A DNA stretch of 64,000 nucleotides from JAHDCJ01 sp039028895 (GCA_039028895.1 JBCCHF010000006.1:1-64000), one strand, 5' to 3'. Positions 1 to 8,630 are shown, counted from the first letter of the stretch. The notes: generated by a model not told the origin, from the letters alone. Numbers and translations: made by a program.

Positions 1-124
1 CAAAAAAATATTGGTTTTTTATCTCGTAAATGTTGGGTTGTAATTTGCTGTAAACTGGTTCAGTTGGCATAGTACAAGAACTAAACAGGAATATAACGCT
101 TAAGATAGAAAACACGATTTTCAT
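1..124 (-). CDS. Lipoprotein N-terminus, partial
   Basis: The minus strand has an open frame from an ATG at 124 that runs off the window start (41 codons visible). The product begins MKIVFSILSVIFLFSSC, a short basic start, a hydrophobic stretch and a lipobox (LFSSC), so it is predicted to be a lipoprotein lipidated at Cys17. The rest lies outside the window and no family can be assigned. The frame is open throughout the visible part. Confidence comes only from the signal peptide and the open frame. Confidence 0.6.
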   Translation of the reverse strand, partial: MKIVFSILSVIFLFSSCTMPTEPVYSKLQPNIYEIKNQYFF

Positions 125-298
125 ATTTATTACAGAAAGTAACAAAAAAGAAAGGCATTATTGCGCCAACTATTAGTTCCAATTATATGAAGTTGCATAA
201 GCTTTGGTGCATTTCATAAATACTTGCACCTTACATTATTCTATTGTTCAGAAATATCATATTCTGATGTAGCAATCAAGTATCGAAGTCGACTACAG

Positions 299-1135
299 CT
301 AAACGTAGACCACCAGCATCGTTAAAGCCAGGGAAACAGCGCCAAGGTCATCGCTATCAATAGCAGCTGCGAGGTCATCGAGTGCAATGGCAAATTGACC
401 AGTCGCACCATCGCTTTGTGCTGAATCGACATAATGCATTAAGGCACTAAAGAAACTTGATTTTACAGCTTGGAAGGCATCAGATTCGGTATCACCATAT
501 TGCATTAGGCTATAGAGTATGCCAGTAGCCAATGCCCAAGTACCCTGGTCCATATCTTCAAAGGATGAAGGTGTAAAAGAACTGGCTATTTCTTCAAGAT
601 CTGAACCAGTTTCTGCAAATTCATAAAGCTCACCATCCATCCACAATTGTAAAGTAAATGTGCAAGTTTCGATATCTATGCTAAGGCTTATAGAGAATTC
701 GGATAAGTTATCACCTGCCTGTTCTTGACTTTGAAAACGTAAACCCAATCTTGGTGAACCATAATCAGTACTCAATCCAATCATAATATCCTGAAAACTT
801 AGGAATTCTAGTTCCGTCTCATCAGTTTCTATTGAACCATTATTTTCAACAGCTTCTGCAAACATCTGACCATCAGCAACATTGCAAATTACTTCGGCCA
901 AATTAAAGTCAAAGGTGAATGATCTTGATATTCCATCAACTTCAACAATCATGGAGTGGCCGTCAATAGTAATGACACCATTTTCAAAGTTAAATTCAGC
1001 TTGACCTTCCTTAAGTCTTTCGCAAAGGCAATTTTCAGTTCCCGTATGATCAGCATCCTGGGCAATAAGGAGTCCCGAATAAAAACTTAAGGATAGAAAA
1101 AAGGCGATTGTTAAAAAGAAGTTCGTAGTTTTCAT
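299..1135 (-). CDS. Secreted protein of unknown function
   Basis: This 278-residue protein starts with a signal peptide (hydrophobic residues about 6-25, likely cleavage after LLIAQ), so it should be exported. The mature part is acidic and mixed in composition, with one CLC cysteine pair near residue 37 and no domain I recognise. The C-terminal third is rich in Ala, Asp and Ser and looks helical. It does not end in a recognisable type IX sorting domain. It is divergent from tex, with only about 50 bp between the starts, so the two promoters must be close together or overlap. I assign no function. Confidence 0.75.
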   Translation of the reverse strand: MKTTNFFLTIAFFLSLSFYSGLLIAQDADHTGTENCLCERLKEGQAEFNFENGVITIDGHSMIVEVDGISRSFTFDFNLAEVICNVADGQMFAEAVENNGSIETDETELEFLSFQDIMIGLSTDYGSPRLGLRFQSQEQAGDNLSEFSISLSIDIETCTFTLQLWMDGELYEFAETGSDLEEIASSFTPSSFEDMDQGTWALATGILYSLMQYGDTESDAFQAVKSSFFSALMHYVDSAQSDGATGQFAIALDDLAAAIDSDDLGAVSLALTMLVVYV

Positions 1136-1185
1136 GATCTATCGGATTTCGGTTGAAAATTAAATTACACTTGTAGATAATCCTT

Positions 1186-3321
1186 ATGGCCTCATTGTTA
1201 CCCCCTCTTATCAGTAAAACACTTTCCATTCCTTTAAAACAGGTTTCAGCTACCGTCGAATTATTGGCCGGAGGGGCTACCATTCCATTTATTTCCCGTT
1301 ACCGGAAAGAGGTCACAGGTAGTTTAGATGAAACACAGGTGGCAGCCATTCAAGCTGAATTGAAAAAACTTGAAGAGCTTGTAAAACGAAAAGAGACCAT
1401 CATCAAAAGCATTGAAGATCAAGACAAAATGACTCCTGAACTCCTGCAAAAGATTAAGGACTGCTGGGACTCTGCCACCCTGGAGGACATTTACTTGCCC
1501 TTTAAGCCAAAAAGAAAGACAAGAGCCACCATGGCTCGAGAAAAAGGGCTTGAGCCTCTCGCAAAAATTTTGATGGCGCAACGAGAAAATAATATCGAAC
1601 AAAGGGCTAGGCAATTTTTAAGTTCCGAGGTAGATGATACCGATGTAGCATTGTCTGGGGCACGCGATATCATCGCCGAATGGATCAACGAACATGCTTA
1701 TGCCAGAAATTCCATCCGCACCCAATTCGAAAAATTCGCAGTAATTACCTCAAAAGTCATCGCCAAAAAGAAAGATGAAGCCACCAAGTATAAAGACTAC
1801 TTCGATTTTTCGGAATCCTTAAAGCGCATTCCCAGTCACCGATTACTGGCTATAAGACGAGGCGAAGATGAAGGATTTCTGAGAGTATCCATAAATGTGG
1901 AAAAAGAACACGCCTTAAACCGCCTGGACCGGATTTTCCTTAAAAACGATACAGAAGCTGCAGACCAGGTGCAGTTGGCTATTGACGATGCCTTTCAGAG
2001 ACTGTTATCTCCATCGATTGAAACAGAGTTTAGAAACCGCTCAAAAGAAAAAGCTGACGAAGAGGCTATTGCTGTCTTTTCAGAAAATCTTAAACAGCTA
2101 TTACTGGCCGCTCCACTTGGCGAAAAGGCTATTTTAGCTATCGATCCAGGATTTAGGACAGGATGTAAAGTCGCCTGTATTGATGATACAGGAACTTTTA
2201 ATTATCATACAACCATATTCCCCCACCCTCCTCAGCAACAGACACTTAAGGCCGCTGAAACAATTCGCCGACTGGTCAGTGAATTTGAGATCGATGCGGT
2301 AGCAGTTGGTAACGGTACTGCAGGCCGGGAAACGGAACGCTTTGTAAAATCCGCCTTAGACAAATCGAGAAAGGTTGAAGTATTCGTCGTTAATGAAGCG
2401 GGGGCTTCCATCTATTCAGCTTCAGAAACAGCGCGCGAGGAATTTCCTGACCTCGACCTTACGGTAAGGGGCGCTATTTCTATTGGGCGGCGACTAATGG
2501 ATCCACTTGCAGAGCTCGTTAAAATAGATCCTAAATCCATTGGCGTCGGACAATATCAACATGATGTCAACCAAAAAAAGTTGAAGGAAAGTCTCGATTT
2601 GGTGGTCAGTTCTGCCGTCAATCAGGTTGGGGTAAACCTGAATACAGCCAGTCAGCACCTTCTGCAATACGTTTCAGGAATTGGGCCGAAACTTGCTAAT
2701 TCTATTATCGCTTATCGCAATGTTAATGGGGCATTCGAGTCAAGAAGCAGCCTCAAGCATGTAAGCGGACTCGGTGCAAAAGCCTTCGAACAGTCTGCTG
2801 GCTTTTTGCGCATTCCGGAAGGAAAAAACCCTTTAGACAATAGTGCCGTTCATCCGGAGCGTTATAAATTGGTCACTAAAATGGCTAAAGAAGCGGGTGC
2901 AACAGTAGAAACCCTGATGGATTCAAAAGCATCCAGAAAAGCCATCGACCTGAAACGGTATATTTCTAATGATGTGGGTTTACCGACGCTAAATGATATC
3001 ATGAAAGAATTGGAAAAACCAGGACTTGATCCACGAGGTGAAGCCGAAGTTTTCTCGTTTTCAGATGCGTTAAAAGATATCAACGACCTAAAGGCAGGCA
3101 TGGTCGTTCCGGGAGTCGTTACTAACCTGGTTAAATTCGGCGCTTTTATCGATATCGGGATTAAGGAAAACGGTTTAGTCCACATATCGCAAATAGCGGA
3201 TAAATTCATTAAAGATCCTTCAGAGGTATTGAGGCTTGACCAGAAAGTTAAGGTGCAGATTGAGTCAGTTGATCATGAGCGGGGTCGTATTCAGTTATCT
3301 ATGAAAAATATTCCACAATAA
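1186..3321 (+). CDS. tex: Tex-family RNA-binding protein
   Basis: Tex is a conserved cytoplasmic RNA-binding protein related to eukaryotic Spt6 and linked to transcription and RNA processing. At 711 residues it is near the usual family length. The order is typical: helical Tex N-terminal region (about 1-190), YqgF/RNase H-like domain with the start AILAIDPGFRTG and Asp320, helix-hairpin-helix region (VSGIGPKLANSI, about 500-515), and a C-terminal S1 domain (about 635-707, with GAFIDIG and GLVHISQI). The ATG at 1186 gives the expected start. The stop TAA is at 3319-3321 and the next gene's ATG begins at base 3321, a 1-bp overlap, so tex and the Crp/Fnr regulator are probably co-transcribed. 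Confidence 0.95.
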   Translation: MASLLPPLISKTLSIPLKQVSATVELLAGGATIPFISRYRKEVTGSLDETQVAAIQAELKKLEELVKRKETIIKSIEDQDKMTPELLQKIKDCWDSATLEDIYLPFKPKRKTRATMAREKGLEPLAKILMAQRENNIEQRARQFLSSEVDDTDVALSGARDIIAEWINEHAYARNSIRTQFEKFAVITSKVIAKKKDEATKYKDYFDFSESLKRIPSHRLLAIRRGEDEGFLRVSINVEKEHALNRLDRIFLKNDTEAADQVQLAIDDAFQRLLSPSIETEFRNRSKEKADEEAIAVFSENLKQLLLAAPLGEKAILAIDPGFRTGCKVACIDDTGTFNYHTTIFPHPPQQQTLKAAETIRRLVSEFEIDAVAVGNGTAGRETERFVKSALDKSRKVEVFVVNEAGASIYSASETAREEFPDLDLTVRGAISIGRRLMDPLAELVKIDPKSIGVGQYQHDVNQKKLKESLDLVVSSAVNQVGVNLNTASQHLLQYVSGIGPKLANSIIAYRNVNGAFESRSSLKHVSGLGAKAFEQSAGFLRIPEGKNPLDNSAVHPERYKLVTKMAKEAGATVETLMDSKASRKAIDLKRYISNDVGLPTLNDIMKELEKPGLDPRGEAEVFSFSDALKDINDLKAGMVVPGVVTNLVKFGAFIDIGIKENGLVHISQIADKFIKDPSEVLRLDQKVKVQIESVDHERGRIQLSMKNIPQ

Positions 3322-3884
3322 TGAATGCTCTAATCGCAACCATCCAATCCAAGATCCAACTCGACAAAGACACCCAGGAAGTCGTAATGGCGGCATTCAC
3401 AGAAAGAGTTGCTAAAAAAGGAGATTTCCTGATTAAAGAGGCGCAATACGCCCAACATATATACTTTATTGAATCCGGAACAGTCAGGACATTTTTCTAT
3501 CACGATGGGAAAGAGATTACCAGCTGGATTTATCCTGAAAACCTGTTTTGTACGACCTGGTACAGCTTCCTCAGTCAACAACCAAGTTTCGAGTATGTAG
3601 AAGTTATGGGGCCTTCAGTACTCTATGAAATCTCATTTTCTGATCTGAATACACTTTATCAAAACTATCCTGCTTTATCTGAATTTGGTCGCAAGATGGT
3701 GGAAGAACAGTTATCTTTTATTGATTATTTTTCAAAAGGCTATACCTTCCTTTCAGCTGCCGAACGTTATGAATTGCTATTGTCTTTTTTCCCGGATGTG
3801 GAACAAAGGGTAAATCTTGGCCATGTCGCTTCCCTTCTCGGTATATCACAAGAAACGCTGAGTAGGATCAGGAGTAAAAAATGA
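3321..3884 (+). CDS. Crp/Fnr-family transcriptional regulator
   Basis: A 187-residue regulator with an N-terminal cyclic-nucleotide-binding-like beta barrel (about 1-125), a long dimer helix and a short C-terminal HTH ending at the recognition helix (ISQETLSRIR). It has a single Cys, so it cannot carry the four-cysteine Fe-S cluster of true FNR, and its effector is unknown. Glu178, Ser181 and Arg182 form the ExxSR pattern that FNR uses to read TTGAT half-sites. A perfect TTGAT-N4-ATCAA palindrome lies 17 bp after its stop codon, and a weaker copy occurs upstream of the second gene downstream. It overlaps tex by 1 bp. The TTGAT specificity is an inference from the recognition helix plus the neighbouring site. 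Confidence 0.9.
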   Translation: MNALIATIQSKIQLDKDTQEVVMAAFTERVAKKGDFLIKEAQYAQHIYFIESGTVRTFFYHDGKEITSWIYPENLFCTTWYSFLSQQPSFEYVEVMGPSVLYEISFSDLNTLYQNYPALSEFGRKMVEEQLSFIDYFSKGYTFLSAAERYELLLSFFPDVEQRVNLGHVASLLGISQETLSRIRSKK

Positions 3885-3898
3885 CCCGTCCCGAAATA

Positions 3899-3916
3899 TT
3901 TTGATCCAGATCAAAA
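3899..3916. promoter_or_regulatory. FNR-type operator palindrome
   Basis: The sequence TTTTGATCCAGATCAAAA has 8-bp arms around a 2-bp centre and contains the exact FNR consensus TTGAT-N4-ATCAA. It lies between the Crp/Fnr gene and the GyrI-domain membrane protein. A TTTG at 3941-3944 could be part of a weak -7 element. If so, transcription would start near 3949 and the palindrome centre would sit near -41.5, a classic activator position. That geometry is inferred. Confidence 0.65.
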
Positions 3917-3969
3917 GAACAGATTGCTAAATGGTGCTCCTTTGCAATGTAAACCAAATATTATTTAGC

Positions 3970-4941
3970 ATGAAAACATTAAGTATTCCTTTCGGAGTTT
4001 TCTCATTTTTAAACTTAAATATTGATCTGATGAAATCACTAAAATGGCGAGCCATGCTCGGCCTCCTGTTATTATACTTTGCCATATTCATGAATTGGGA
4101 CTGGGTTTGGGGCGTCCTGTTTATTTTCTGGGTCTTACCAGACTTGTTTTCAGGAATCACTCATTTTATAGAGCCAGTAGCCAAAAGACAAAACCCAATT
4201 ACATATTGGTTGATAGTTGGCTCATGGCTAGGCTTAAGTGCCCTGATGATTGTTGGGCATTTTTTCCCTCAGGTATATGGCGATGCATGGAGGAATAACA
4301 ATCCAAAAATGATTGCGTATTCTTTAGGAGTATACGAACCTGAAGAACATTCAACAAAGCACTTAGAAGCCGCTGACAATCATAGCATAAAGAAAGATAG
4401 TAAAAGTGCGCCTTCAAGTAATCTGGATGGAACCACGGAGACTCCCAAGCCAGCATTGCAGCAGATTGGGTACAAAGATTACCAAACAAAGACGGATGAA
4501 TTTTTTATTGGTATTTCTACTGAGACCTCATTTGAAGGCGATGTTTATTTCCAGCATCTAGAAGAGCTATGGGCTTACTTCCTGGAAAATGATATCTACG
4601 AAGTCATTGAAAATATTATTGATGAAAATAAGGTTTATGTCGTTTATTCCGGATTTGATCCGGAACGCACAGGGATGGTCAACGTTACCATCGGGTTCAA
4701 GGTCAGCAATCTTGACAATATCTATGAAGGGCTGACCGGTATTCAAATTCCGCCTACCCATTTCGCAGTATTTGAAAGTCAAGGCGATCCAGAAAAATTT
4801 ATTGAATCAGCCTGGGAAAAGGTCTTTGAATCAGATCTTCCTAAGGCCAACACATTCGATCTTGAGGTCTATGAGTTAAATTCCAAAACCTACCATACCG
4901 AAAAAAGTGAATTAAGGATAAGCATAAACCCTCCTAAATAA
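3970..4941 (+). CDS. Membrane protein with GyrI-like effector-binding domain
   Basis: The N-terminal part contains about three hydrophobic helices within the first 100 residues (for example WDWVWGVLFIFWVLPDLFSG). After a charged linker of about 60 residues comes a domain that resembles the GyrI-like / AraC effector-binding fold (about 160-322, with FEGDVYFQHLEELWAYF, VYVVYSGFD and PPTHFAVFES). Such domains usually bind small molecules in cytoplasmic regulators, so tethering one to the membrane suggests a sensor or carrier role, which is inference. In-frame ATGs lie at 3931, 3970 and 4030. I use 3970 because 3931 is only 17 bp after the FNR-type box and leaves no room for a leader; 4030 (MKSLKWR) is also plausible. 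A hairpin terminator follows. Confidence 0.75.
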   Translation: MKTLSIPFGVFSFLNLNIDLMKSLKWRAMLGLLLLYFAIFMNWDWVWGVLFIFWVLPDLFSGITHFIEPVAKRQNPITYWLIVGSWLGLSALMIVGHFFPQVYGDAWRNNNPKMIAYSLGVYEPEEHSTKHLEAADNHSIKKDSKSAPSSNLDGTTETPKPALQQIGYKDYQTKTDEFFIGISTETSFEGDVYFQHLEELWAYFLENDIYEVIENIIDENKVYVVYSGFDPERTGMVNVTIGFKVSNLDNIYEGLTGIQIPPTHFAVFESQGDPEKFIESAWEKVFESDLPKANTFDLEVYELNSKTYHTEKSELRISINPPK

Positions 4942-4951
4942 CTAATGATAA

Positions 4952-4987
4952 AAAGGAAGACGGGATGGTCTTCCTTTTCTTTTTTGA
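4952..4987 (+). terminator. Rho-independent terminator
   Basis: A stem of AAGGAAGAC and GTCTTCCTT closes a short GGGATG-type loop and is followed by a T-rich run. It lies directly after the GyrI-domain gene and should separate it from the next gene. Confidence 0.75.
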
Positions 4988-4999
4988 TCCTGATCGGTA
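4982..4999. promoter_or_regulatory. Second, imperfect FNR-type site
   Basis: TTTTGATCCTGATCGGTA matches the upstream palindrome at 3899-3916 in 14 of 18 positions. The left half-site is intact and the right one degenerate (ATCGG instead of ATCAA). It lies after the terminator and about 80 bp before the next gene, where a regulator site would be expected. It may be chance. Confidence 0.4.
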
Positions 5000-5075
5000 T
5001 AGACTGACAGGATTTTTTTATAATTTCCGAATTCCTTAACATTAAGGAAATTTCTACTTAACCAACAAAACATTA

Positions 5076-5501
5076 ATGAAACGCCTCCTCACTATTATTT
5101 TTACGCTCTTTTCTCTTGTAACCTTTCTCAAATGTGGAACTATGTCAACGTTGACTTATCACTATATTGACGGCAGCAATAATCAATACATTATTACTCC
5201 TGATACCATATCCTACAAACCCATGACTCCGGAATTGAGTTCAAGTGGCACTTATTCCGGGGGTGAGCCCAAGGATAAAAAGATCAGTCCTGAGTTATAT
5301 GAGCAAATTAGCAAGGCCTTCCAATCAGCCAAAGCTGCGAAATGGGAGCACATTGAAAAACGACAAATGGGATCAGGGATGGTCAAAGCCTTTACTGAAG
5401 GAGAATTGGAGTACAAATTCCTGCTGGCTATGCGGTCTAACCTGAAAAGCCAGATTGAAACCTTGTTAGCTTCAGCTATAGATTCAGCAGAAAATCAGTA
5501 A
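5076..5501 (+). CDS. Small secreted or lipoprotein-like protein
   Basis: This 141-residue protein has a clear N-terminal export signal (MKRLLTIIFTLFSLVTFLKC). The Cys at 20 could be a lipidation site, but Lys at -1 is unusual for a lipobox, so a cleaved or uncleaved signal is also possible. The mature part is short, hydrophilic and without a known domain. It sits between a terminator and a DUF1761 protein, 38 bp from the latter, and may share its transcript. The weak FNR-type site upstream hints at control by the nearby Crp/Fnr protein. Function unknown. Confidence 0.65.
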   Translation: MKRLLTIIFTLFSLVTFLKCGTMSTLTYHYIDGSNNQYIITPDTISYKPMTPELSSSGTYSGGEPKDKKISPELYEQISKAFQSAKAAKWEHIEKRQMGSGMVKAFTEGELEYKFLLAMRSNLKSQIETLLASAIDSAENQ

Positions 5502-5539
5502 CTTATCCTGTAATTAATCACACATCTAAATTTAATACT

Positions 5540-6043
5540 ATGGAACCTAATTTTTGGATTTGGCTTGTAACAGGACTCACACCGGTCATAATAGGATTTA
5601 TCTGGTACAACCCGGCAGTTTTCGGAAAAGCATGGATGAGCTCTGCAGGATTAACTCAGGAACAGTTAGAGGATGGATCAAAACTATGGCTTTTGATCTT
5701 ACTGACTTATATATTTGGTGTGTTTGCATCGTTTATCCTTACGGGAATTACCGTGCATCAGATTGGCATATTCTCCATCCTTTCATCCGATCCGAGTTTT
5801 GCAACTGAAGGCTCTGCTGTGCAGACTTACTTTATGGACTTTATGTCAAAATATGGTGATGTGGATCGCAATTTTGGACATGGTGCATTCCATGGGGTAT
5901 TCGCAACTATTGGATTTGTATTACCGATCATTGGCATGAGCGCAATTTATGAAAGAAGAGGTTGGAAATACATTCTTGTCCATTGCGGATTTTGGGCAGT
6001 TTGTCTGGCAATCATGGGTGGTTTAATCGCTATGTATTTCTAA
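5540..6043 (+). CDS. DUF1761-family membrane protein
   Basis: The 167-residue product has about four membrane helices (roughly 7-24, 48-70, 115-135, 144-165). Its N-terminus, with GFIWYNPAVFGKAWM, is characteristic of DUF1761 integral membrane proteins, whose function is unknown. Length is typical. The ATG at 5540 follows an AT-rich leader with no obvious Shine-Dalgarno site. A strong terminator lies just downstream. Confidence 0.8.
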   Translation: MEPNFWIWLVTGLTPVIIGFIWYNPAVFGKAWMSSAGLTQEQLEDGSKLWLLILLTYIFGVFASFILTGITVHQIGIFSILSSDPSFATEGSAVQTYFMDFMSKYGDVDRNFGHGAFHGVFATIGFVLPIIGMSAIYERRGWKYILVHCGFWAVCLAIMGGLIAMYF

Positions 6044-6063
6044 AATAAAAATTACCAATTCTG

Positions 6064-6111
6064 AATCATCAGGCTACCAATTTATAGAGATAGCCTGGTG
6101 ATTCTTTTTTT
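6064..6111 (+). terminator. Rho-independent terminator
   Basis: A 13-bp stem (AATCATCAGGCTA with TAGCCTGGTGATT, one G-T pair) closes a 14-base loop and is followed directly by a T-run. It should end the transcript of the DUF1761 gene. Confidence 0.85.
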
Positions 6112-6122
6112 AACTTAGTTCG

Positions 6123-6458
6123 GTGATGGACGATAAACAAAGAGAAGAGATAAGGGAAATCATTTCAAAAGAAATTGAAAAGACAACAATTACCATTAAG
6201 GAGTATGAAGAGATGACCAAGCCAATTGCTCCTGAAAACGCCATCGGAAGGATATCCCGTATGGACGCTATCAATAATAAATCAGTTGCAGATGCAGCAT
6301 TGCGGCAAGCCAAAAGAAAACTCAAAAACCTTCAATTTGCGCTTTCTAAAGTGGATGATAAAAATTTTGGCCATTGCCGGAGATGTAAGAATCTCATTCC
6401 GATACAAAGAATTTTGCTCGTGCCTCAAAGTCAGTTTTGTGTGAGGTGTGCGCACTAA
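6123..6458 (+). CDS. DksA/TraR-family zinc-finger protein
   Basis: A 111-residue protein with a charged helical N-terminus and a C-terminal zinc finger CRRC-X17-CVRC, the C-X2-C-X17-C-X2-C spacing of the DksA/TraR family. It keeps the NAIGRISRMDA segment typical of the family. DksA-like proteins bind in the RNA polymerase secondary channel and alter initiation, often with ppGpp. It is shorter than E. coli DksA (151), as is common for Bacteroidota TraR/DksA proteins, so the exact role is uncertain. Start at ATG 6126 is also possible. Its stop TAA overlaps the stop of the convergent WbqC gene in a shared CTAA. Confidence 0.88.
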   Translation: MMDDKQREEIREIISKEIEKTTITIKEYEEMTKPIAPENAIGRISRMDAINNKSVADAALRQAKRKLKNLQFALSKVDDKNFGHCRRCKNLIPIQRILLVPQSQFCVRCAH

Positions 6459-7099
6459 CCAATACACGAAGCTTCTATCACCCCAATCGCTTCTGGTCCT
6501 TTACAGAATAGCAGATCGATAACACTTAGGCCCGGTGTAAATCCATGCCTGTCTTCAAACAACTGGTTGTACTTTATTTCTTTGAACGCTGTGTCTTTCT
6601 TTTGTTTTTGAATTTTGGGAGATAAGAATGACCTTAAGTCTTGGACACTAGCCGGAAGGAATTTTTCATAGCTTTCTGAAAATGTCATAGAATTGTCAAT
6701 TCCAATTAATTCCAGTAAAGTTTGGTGGAGTTCCAAATTGAAGCGGAACAAAAACTCATATCTTTTTTCAAAGAATTGGGCGAGTTCCGGGCCGTAATAC
6801 TCAAAATAAGGTGCTTTGCCATAAGCAGACATAATGCTTCGCCAATGAATATCCTGCCAAGGGTTTTTATTGTCGATCCTGACCTCAGTAATTAACATCC
6901 CGTCATTTTTGCCCTTTTCCAATGGAATACTTAACCTCAGTGGACCGTTTGCTCCTGCAATATAACAGCGGTTTCTAAATGAACCCTTGCTATAGTGCTC
7001 ATGTTGCTCTATACAAACGGATTTACCACTGGTAAATTTCGAGAAATACTGGACCGATCCAAGGTAGTGCAGTTCCATTAAGATTGTCCCATCAGTCAT
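6455..7099 (-). CDS. WbqC-family protein
   Basis: A 214-residue protein matching the WbqC-like family, with the hallmarks ELHYLGSVQYFSKF near the start, the conserved SFRNRCYIAGANGPLRLSIP segment, and NPWQDIHWRSIMSAYGKAPYF in the middle. Members often sit in polysaccharide clusters, but biochemistry is poorly defined. In Bacteroidota it is a widespread single-copy cytoplasmic protein. It starts at 7099; ATG 7078 (MELHYLG) is an alternative matching many homologues. It converges on the DksA-like gene and shares four bases at the stops. Confidence 0.85.
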   Translation of the reverse strand: MTDGTILMELHYLGSVQYFSKFTSGKSVCIEQHEHYSKGSFRNRCYIAGANGPLRLSIPLEKGKNDGMLITEVRIDNKNPWQDIHWRSIMSAYGKAPYFEYYGPELAQFFEKRYEFLFRFNLELHQTLLELIGIDNSMTFSESYEKFLPASVQDLRSFLSPKIQKQKKDTAFKEIKYNQLFEDRHGFTPGLSVIDLLFCKGPEAIGVIEASCIG

Positions 7100-7150
7100 C
7101 GGTGCTCAAGGCAAATGTTGCCAATTTTTCGTATCTTATTAGTTAATGTG

Positions 7151-7158
7151 CAAAAATA
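7151..7158 (-). promoter_or_regulatory. Candidate -7 element of the WbqC gene
   Basis: On the minus strand TATTTTTG matches the Bacteroidota -7 consensus TAnnTTTG about 50 bp upstream of the start. No good TTTG -33 element was found at the right distance, so this is a weak call. Confidence 0.35.
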
Positions 7159-7169
7159 AAAATTGACCT

Positions 7170-8630
7170 ATGAAATTGAGAAGTTTTGTTGCTGTCTTCC
7201 TCATAATACTGATGTCTTTTTCACTTAAAGCGCTTGATGCCAATGTCACCTACGCTACTTTTAAAGGGGTCGAACAAGACAATTATATTGAAGTCTACCT
7301 CCAAGTTATAGGCCGCTCTATTGAATTTGTGGAAACAGATGAAGGATTTGGCGCTGCAGTAGAGGTGACACTTATGTTCATGCAGGATGAAACCATTGCA
7401 GCAGTCGATAAATATGTATTGCAAAGTCCGGTTTACAAAATTGATCTTTCTTCCGAAGTTTCATTAGTTGATATGAAACGAATGTCTTTACCAAATGGGA
7501 CTTATACCCTGGAAGTTAAGTTGAAAGATATGAATAGGGATGATAATACCAGGACTTATACTACAGTAGTTAATATGGATTATGGACGCCAGGCTGCCTG
7601 TATTTCAGACATTCAACTTATTGAAGATTTTGCATCATCTGAAGAGGCAGGGAAATATGTCAAAAACGGCCTTTTCCTGAAACCGTATACCTATACCATG
7701 TACCCAAGCTTCGTAGATCAACTCACTTTTTATGCCGAAGTCTATAACACGGATGCCGACCTGGGTAAAGACTTTCTTGTAAAATTCTTCTTGAGAGAAA
7801 AAGGACAAGCTGATAAACCTATTCCAGGAATGATGGGAATACGAAAGCAATCTCCCCAGGAGGTAAATACTGTGCTCATGCAAATGAATATCGCAGATGT
7901 TCCTACTGGAGATTATGACCTTGTTGTCGAGATTAGAGACCAACAAAATGAATTGGTCTGCAGTAAAGCCCTAAGTGTAAAACGCAGCAATCCTGAAAAA
8001 TTTGATTACACTGAATTTGATCAGTATGATATTCAAAATTCTTTTGTGACTGACCTTTCGGAAGAAGAATTATACCTGGCGGTAGATGCCCTAGGCCCCA
8101 TTATTGACGACATCGGTGTTCCTACCCTGGTCGAAGTACAAAAATCCGATGACCTGGATGATGACCGTCAGTTCCTGCATCATTTCTGGTCAAAATACAA
8201 CGAGTTGGAACCAGTTGTCCTGTATGAAAAGTACATGAAGAAAGTACACCTTGTCAATCAAAAATTCTCTACCGCTTTTGATGATGGTTATGAAACAGAT
8301 AGAGGATACATCTTCCTAAAATATGGCTCCCCCAATGATATTTACGAAAGGGAAAGAGAGCCAGCAGCCTCTCCATATGAGATCTGGAAATATTACAGCC
8401 TCAACAAAAACCAGCGGAATGGCAGCTTTATTTTCTATAATCCAAGCCTGGCTCCTGGTAATTATGTACTCCTGCATTCTAACGTAAGAGGAGAATTGCA
8501 AGACCCACAATGGGAAAGAAAGCTATACGAAAACACGTTACCCGGTACCCCTAAAGAAGAATGGGATGGCGCTAATGTCATGCAACATCATGGCGGTGGC
8601 GAAGCTAGGGCATATTTTGAGCAGTACTAG
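7170..8630 (+). CDS. GWxTD domain-containing secreted protein
   Basis: A 486-residue exported protein with a signal peptide (residues 1 to about 21, ending LKA). The C-terminal part carries a GWxTD domain: GYETD at 373-377 followed by RGYIFLKYGSPNDIYE, where Trp of the name motif is replaced by Tyr. The N-terminal 300 residues look beta-rich. GWxTD proteins are common in Bacteroidota and have no proven role. The gene stands alone, divergent from the WbqC gene. Confidence 0.88.
   Translation: MKLRSFVAVFLIILMSFSLKALDANVTYATFKGVEQDNYIEVYLQVIGRSIEFVETDEGFGAAVEVTLMFMQDETIAAVDKYVLQSPVYKIDLSSEVSLVDMKRMSLPNGTYTLEVKLKDMNRDDNTRTYTTVVNMDYGRQAACISDIQLIEDFASSEEAGKYVKNGLFLKPYTYTMYPSFVDQLTFYAEVYNTDADLGKDFLVKFFLREKGQADKPIPGMMGIRKQSPQEVNTVLMQMNIADVPTGDYDLVVEIRDQQNELVCSKALSVKRSNPEKFDYTEFDQYDIQNSFVTDLSEEELYLAVDALGPIIDDIGVPTLVEVQKSDDLDDDRQFLHHFWSKYNELEPVVLYEKYMKKVHLVNQKFSTAFDDGYETDRGYIFLKYGSPNDIYEREREPAASPYEIWKYYSLNKNQRNGSFIFYNPSLAPGNYVLLHSNVRGELQDPQWERKLYENTLPGTPKEEWDGANVMQHHGGGEARAYFEQY

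Noticed and set aside
3321..3884. True oxygen-sensing FNR
   Set aside because: Only one Cys in the protein, so a 4Fe-4S cluster cannot form as in FNR.
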